From assembly GCF_030867145.1 (NCBI RefSeq), contig NC_134427.1, forward strand, positions 11,927,001 through 11,991,000: a stretch of DNA of 64,000 nt, in the 5' to 3' direction. This document shows, piece by piece, positions 62,701-64,000 of this stretch (the first letter of the stretch is position 1; each line of letters begins with the position of its first letter). This DNA is from Opisthocomus hoazin (Eukaryota > Chordata > Aves > Opisthocomiformes > Opisthocomidae). The notes beneath the pieces are model-generated. The model was not told the origin of the DNA and made no database searches. It saw only the letters and a program-made list of their open reading frames with translations. A program made the position numbers and the translations under genes.

Positions 62701-64000
62701 AACCTGACTGTTTTCACCCATTGCTGCTTCTCTCTCCGCTTCTGTTTTCCCATTTCTAAGGCAGGATGAGGAGCGCCCTGATCCCCCCGAGTGAGGCATT
62801 GGTGAGGAGGACCTGCAGATACGCACCTTGTAACAATAAGAGCCAACAAATTACCAGCTACTGCCACCTTCAAAGCCTGCTTTCCCACCCAGCGTGGGCT
62901 GGGGATCATCCCTCCTGCCTCATCTGTCTGTGGGGAGCCCCTCCATCCTTCTGGGGACATCAGTACTGATACTCCACCAGGGACTATTTCTTCTCTCTGC
63001 TTAGCAAGTTGCTGGTGAACCCACAGTGATTCCTTTGGACTGCTCACTTAGTTCCTCCTTGTGGTGTTGCTGAACTGATGGCACCAGCGATGCTTACTCT
63101 GATTGCTTGTTCCCAAAACAGTTGCCCTATGTTTTTGCCTTCCATGCTGTGTTGGTGGGCCTGGGTGGCCCAGGGCCCTGCTACTTAGTGCCTTCTCAGG
63201 GGATTGTTCCAGCTTCCTGATCACTGTGACCAAGGTCTCCTTCTCCTCATTTAAATTTCATTCCCGACTACGCTGGTCGGGACACAGCCCTAGCACACAG
63301 GTGTGGATGCCGCTCACGGGAGCACTTCTGCAGAGCACCACTTTCACCAACACATCAGTGAATAAACGGGTCACAGCCATTAGCGGAGGGAACCTTTGTT
63401 GATATGTTCAGCCAGATGGCATCTCAGTGGAGTTGGGCCCATCAAACTGCAAGTACCTTTCCAGAAAAGACAAAAAAAAAAGGACAAAGGGGAAAAAAAA
63501 AAAAAGAAAAAAAATGCACTTTCTGTAGAGGTCTGCACCTGAGTGATGCTGTGAGCTAACTTTTCCCAAAATGGGTGCTGTCAGTTGATGAAAACTCTTC
63601 CGCAAAGGTGTTAAGCTCACTTGCTGGATCAGAAGATTTCTTTTTGGACAGTGCTGATGAGGTTGTGCCTTGATGAGCCAAAATGGGGCTGATCTGAAGG
63701 TGCTTTACGACAAAGCAGTCATTACATTTCTCTTTAGGATTCAAATGAACATTTCCTTCATATTTCAGCTGTGCTGAACTGGCTTTGCAAAGACCCCTCC
63801 AGGCATTTGCTTAGGAACTGGTGAAATTACCCTGCCTAATGGCTTCCAGACGTTAAGTTACCCAAGCAGAAACTGTGCCACGGAGGTCCCAGGAGCTGCG
63901 TGAAGCAAACGGCACGTTGGTTTCTATGCCAGTCTCAAGGTAGCAGCTGAAGCATAAACTGGGGATGGAAAAGGACATAAAACGCTCACACTCTTTGTTG
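59776..64000. other. Gene-free stretch
   Basis: About 4.2 kb. AT-rich pieces lie at 60100-60160 (gattaatt-like words, tttatttattttttctga) and 61190-61300 (aataaaaaagtcataataaa). No GABA-A receptor exon, the expected next gene by human synteny, was seen on either strand. Confidence 0.45.
63462..63515. repeat. A-rich simple repeat
   Basis: Runs of 9 to 13 A separated by single G or short ggac/ggg breaks. Read on the other strand it is a T-rich tract that inflates hydrophobic open frames. Confidence 0.9.

Noticed and set aside
59776-64000. Possible GABA-A receptor exons expected next by human synteny
   Set aside because: No Cys-loop, membrane-segment or terminal-exon sequence of that family appears in any frame on either strand.

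Overview
The window looks like bird genomic DNA. The evidence is vertebrate GT-AG exon structure, very low repeat content, a CR1 LINE 3' end closed by the bird-typical ATTCTGTG octamer, a few eroded amniote-age CR1 and MIR-like remnants, and three protein-coding genes whose order matches human Xq28 (PRRG3 - FATE1 - CNGA2). Species and chromosome cannot be fixed from the sequence; in birds this synteny block is expected on chromosome 4A or its chicken chromosome 4 equivalent (inference).

Layout. At 1-4.1 kb lie the last two coding exons and 3' UTR of PRRG3, a single-pass Gla-domain membrane protein; its start-codon exon lies left of the window. A CpG island at about 4.64-5.62 kb is the likely promoter of the next gene. 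At 8.1-14.6 kb a six-coding-exon gene encodes a 273-residue tail-anchored protein with the full layout of mitochondrial fission factor (MFF). By position and C-terminus it is the bird counterpart of FATE1. One of its exons has no long ORF and was found by splice-phase reading. At 19.7-26.0 kb is CNGA2, the olfactory cyclic-nucleotide-gated channel alpha subunit, complete from start to stop in a seven-exon model of 672 residues. That model includes an inferred 19-nt microexon.

The remaining 38 kb (26-64 kb) holds no coding exon I can recognise. It contains MIR- and CR1-derived relics, AT-rich blocks that resemble conserved noncoding elements, one orphan CpG-rich block, and a compact cluster of TCF/LEF-type motifs. 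No GABA-A receptor or MAGE exon, the human neighbours of CNGA2, was seen.

The three genes all lie on the + strand but share no pathway: PRRG3 is a plasma-membrane Gla protein, the MFF/FATE1-like protein acts at the mitochondrial outer membrane or ER-mitochondria contacts, and CNGA2 carries the odorant-evoked cation current in cilia. Their adjacency is ancestral synteny, not an operon. The strongest leads are the MFF-like architecture kept by the bird FATE1 counterpart and a microRNA-like hairpin at 15982-16079 between it and CNGA2.
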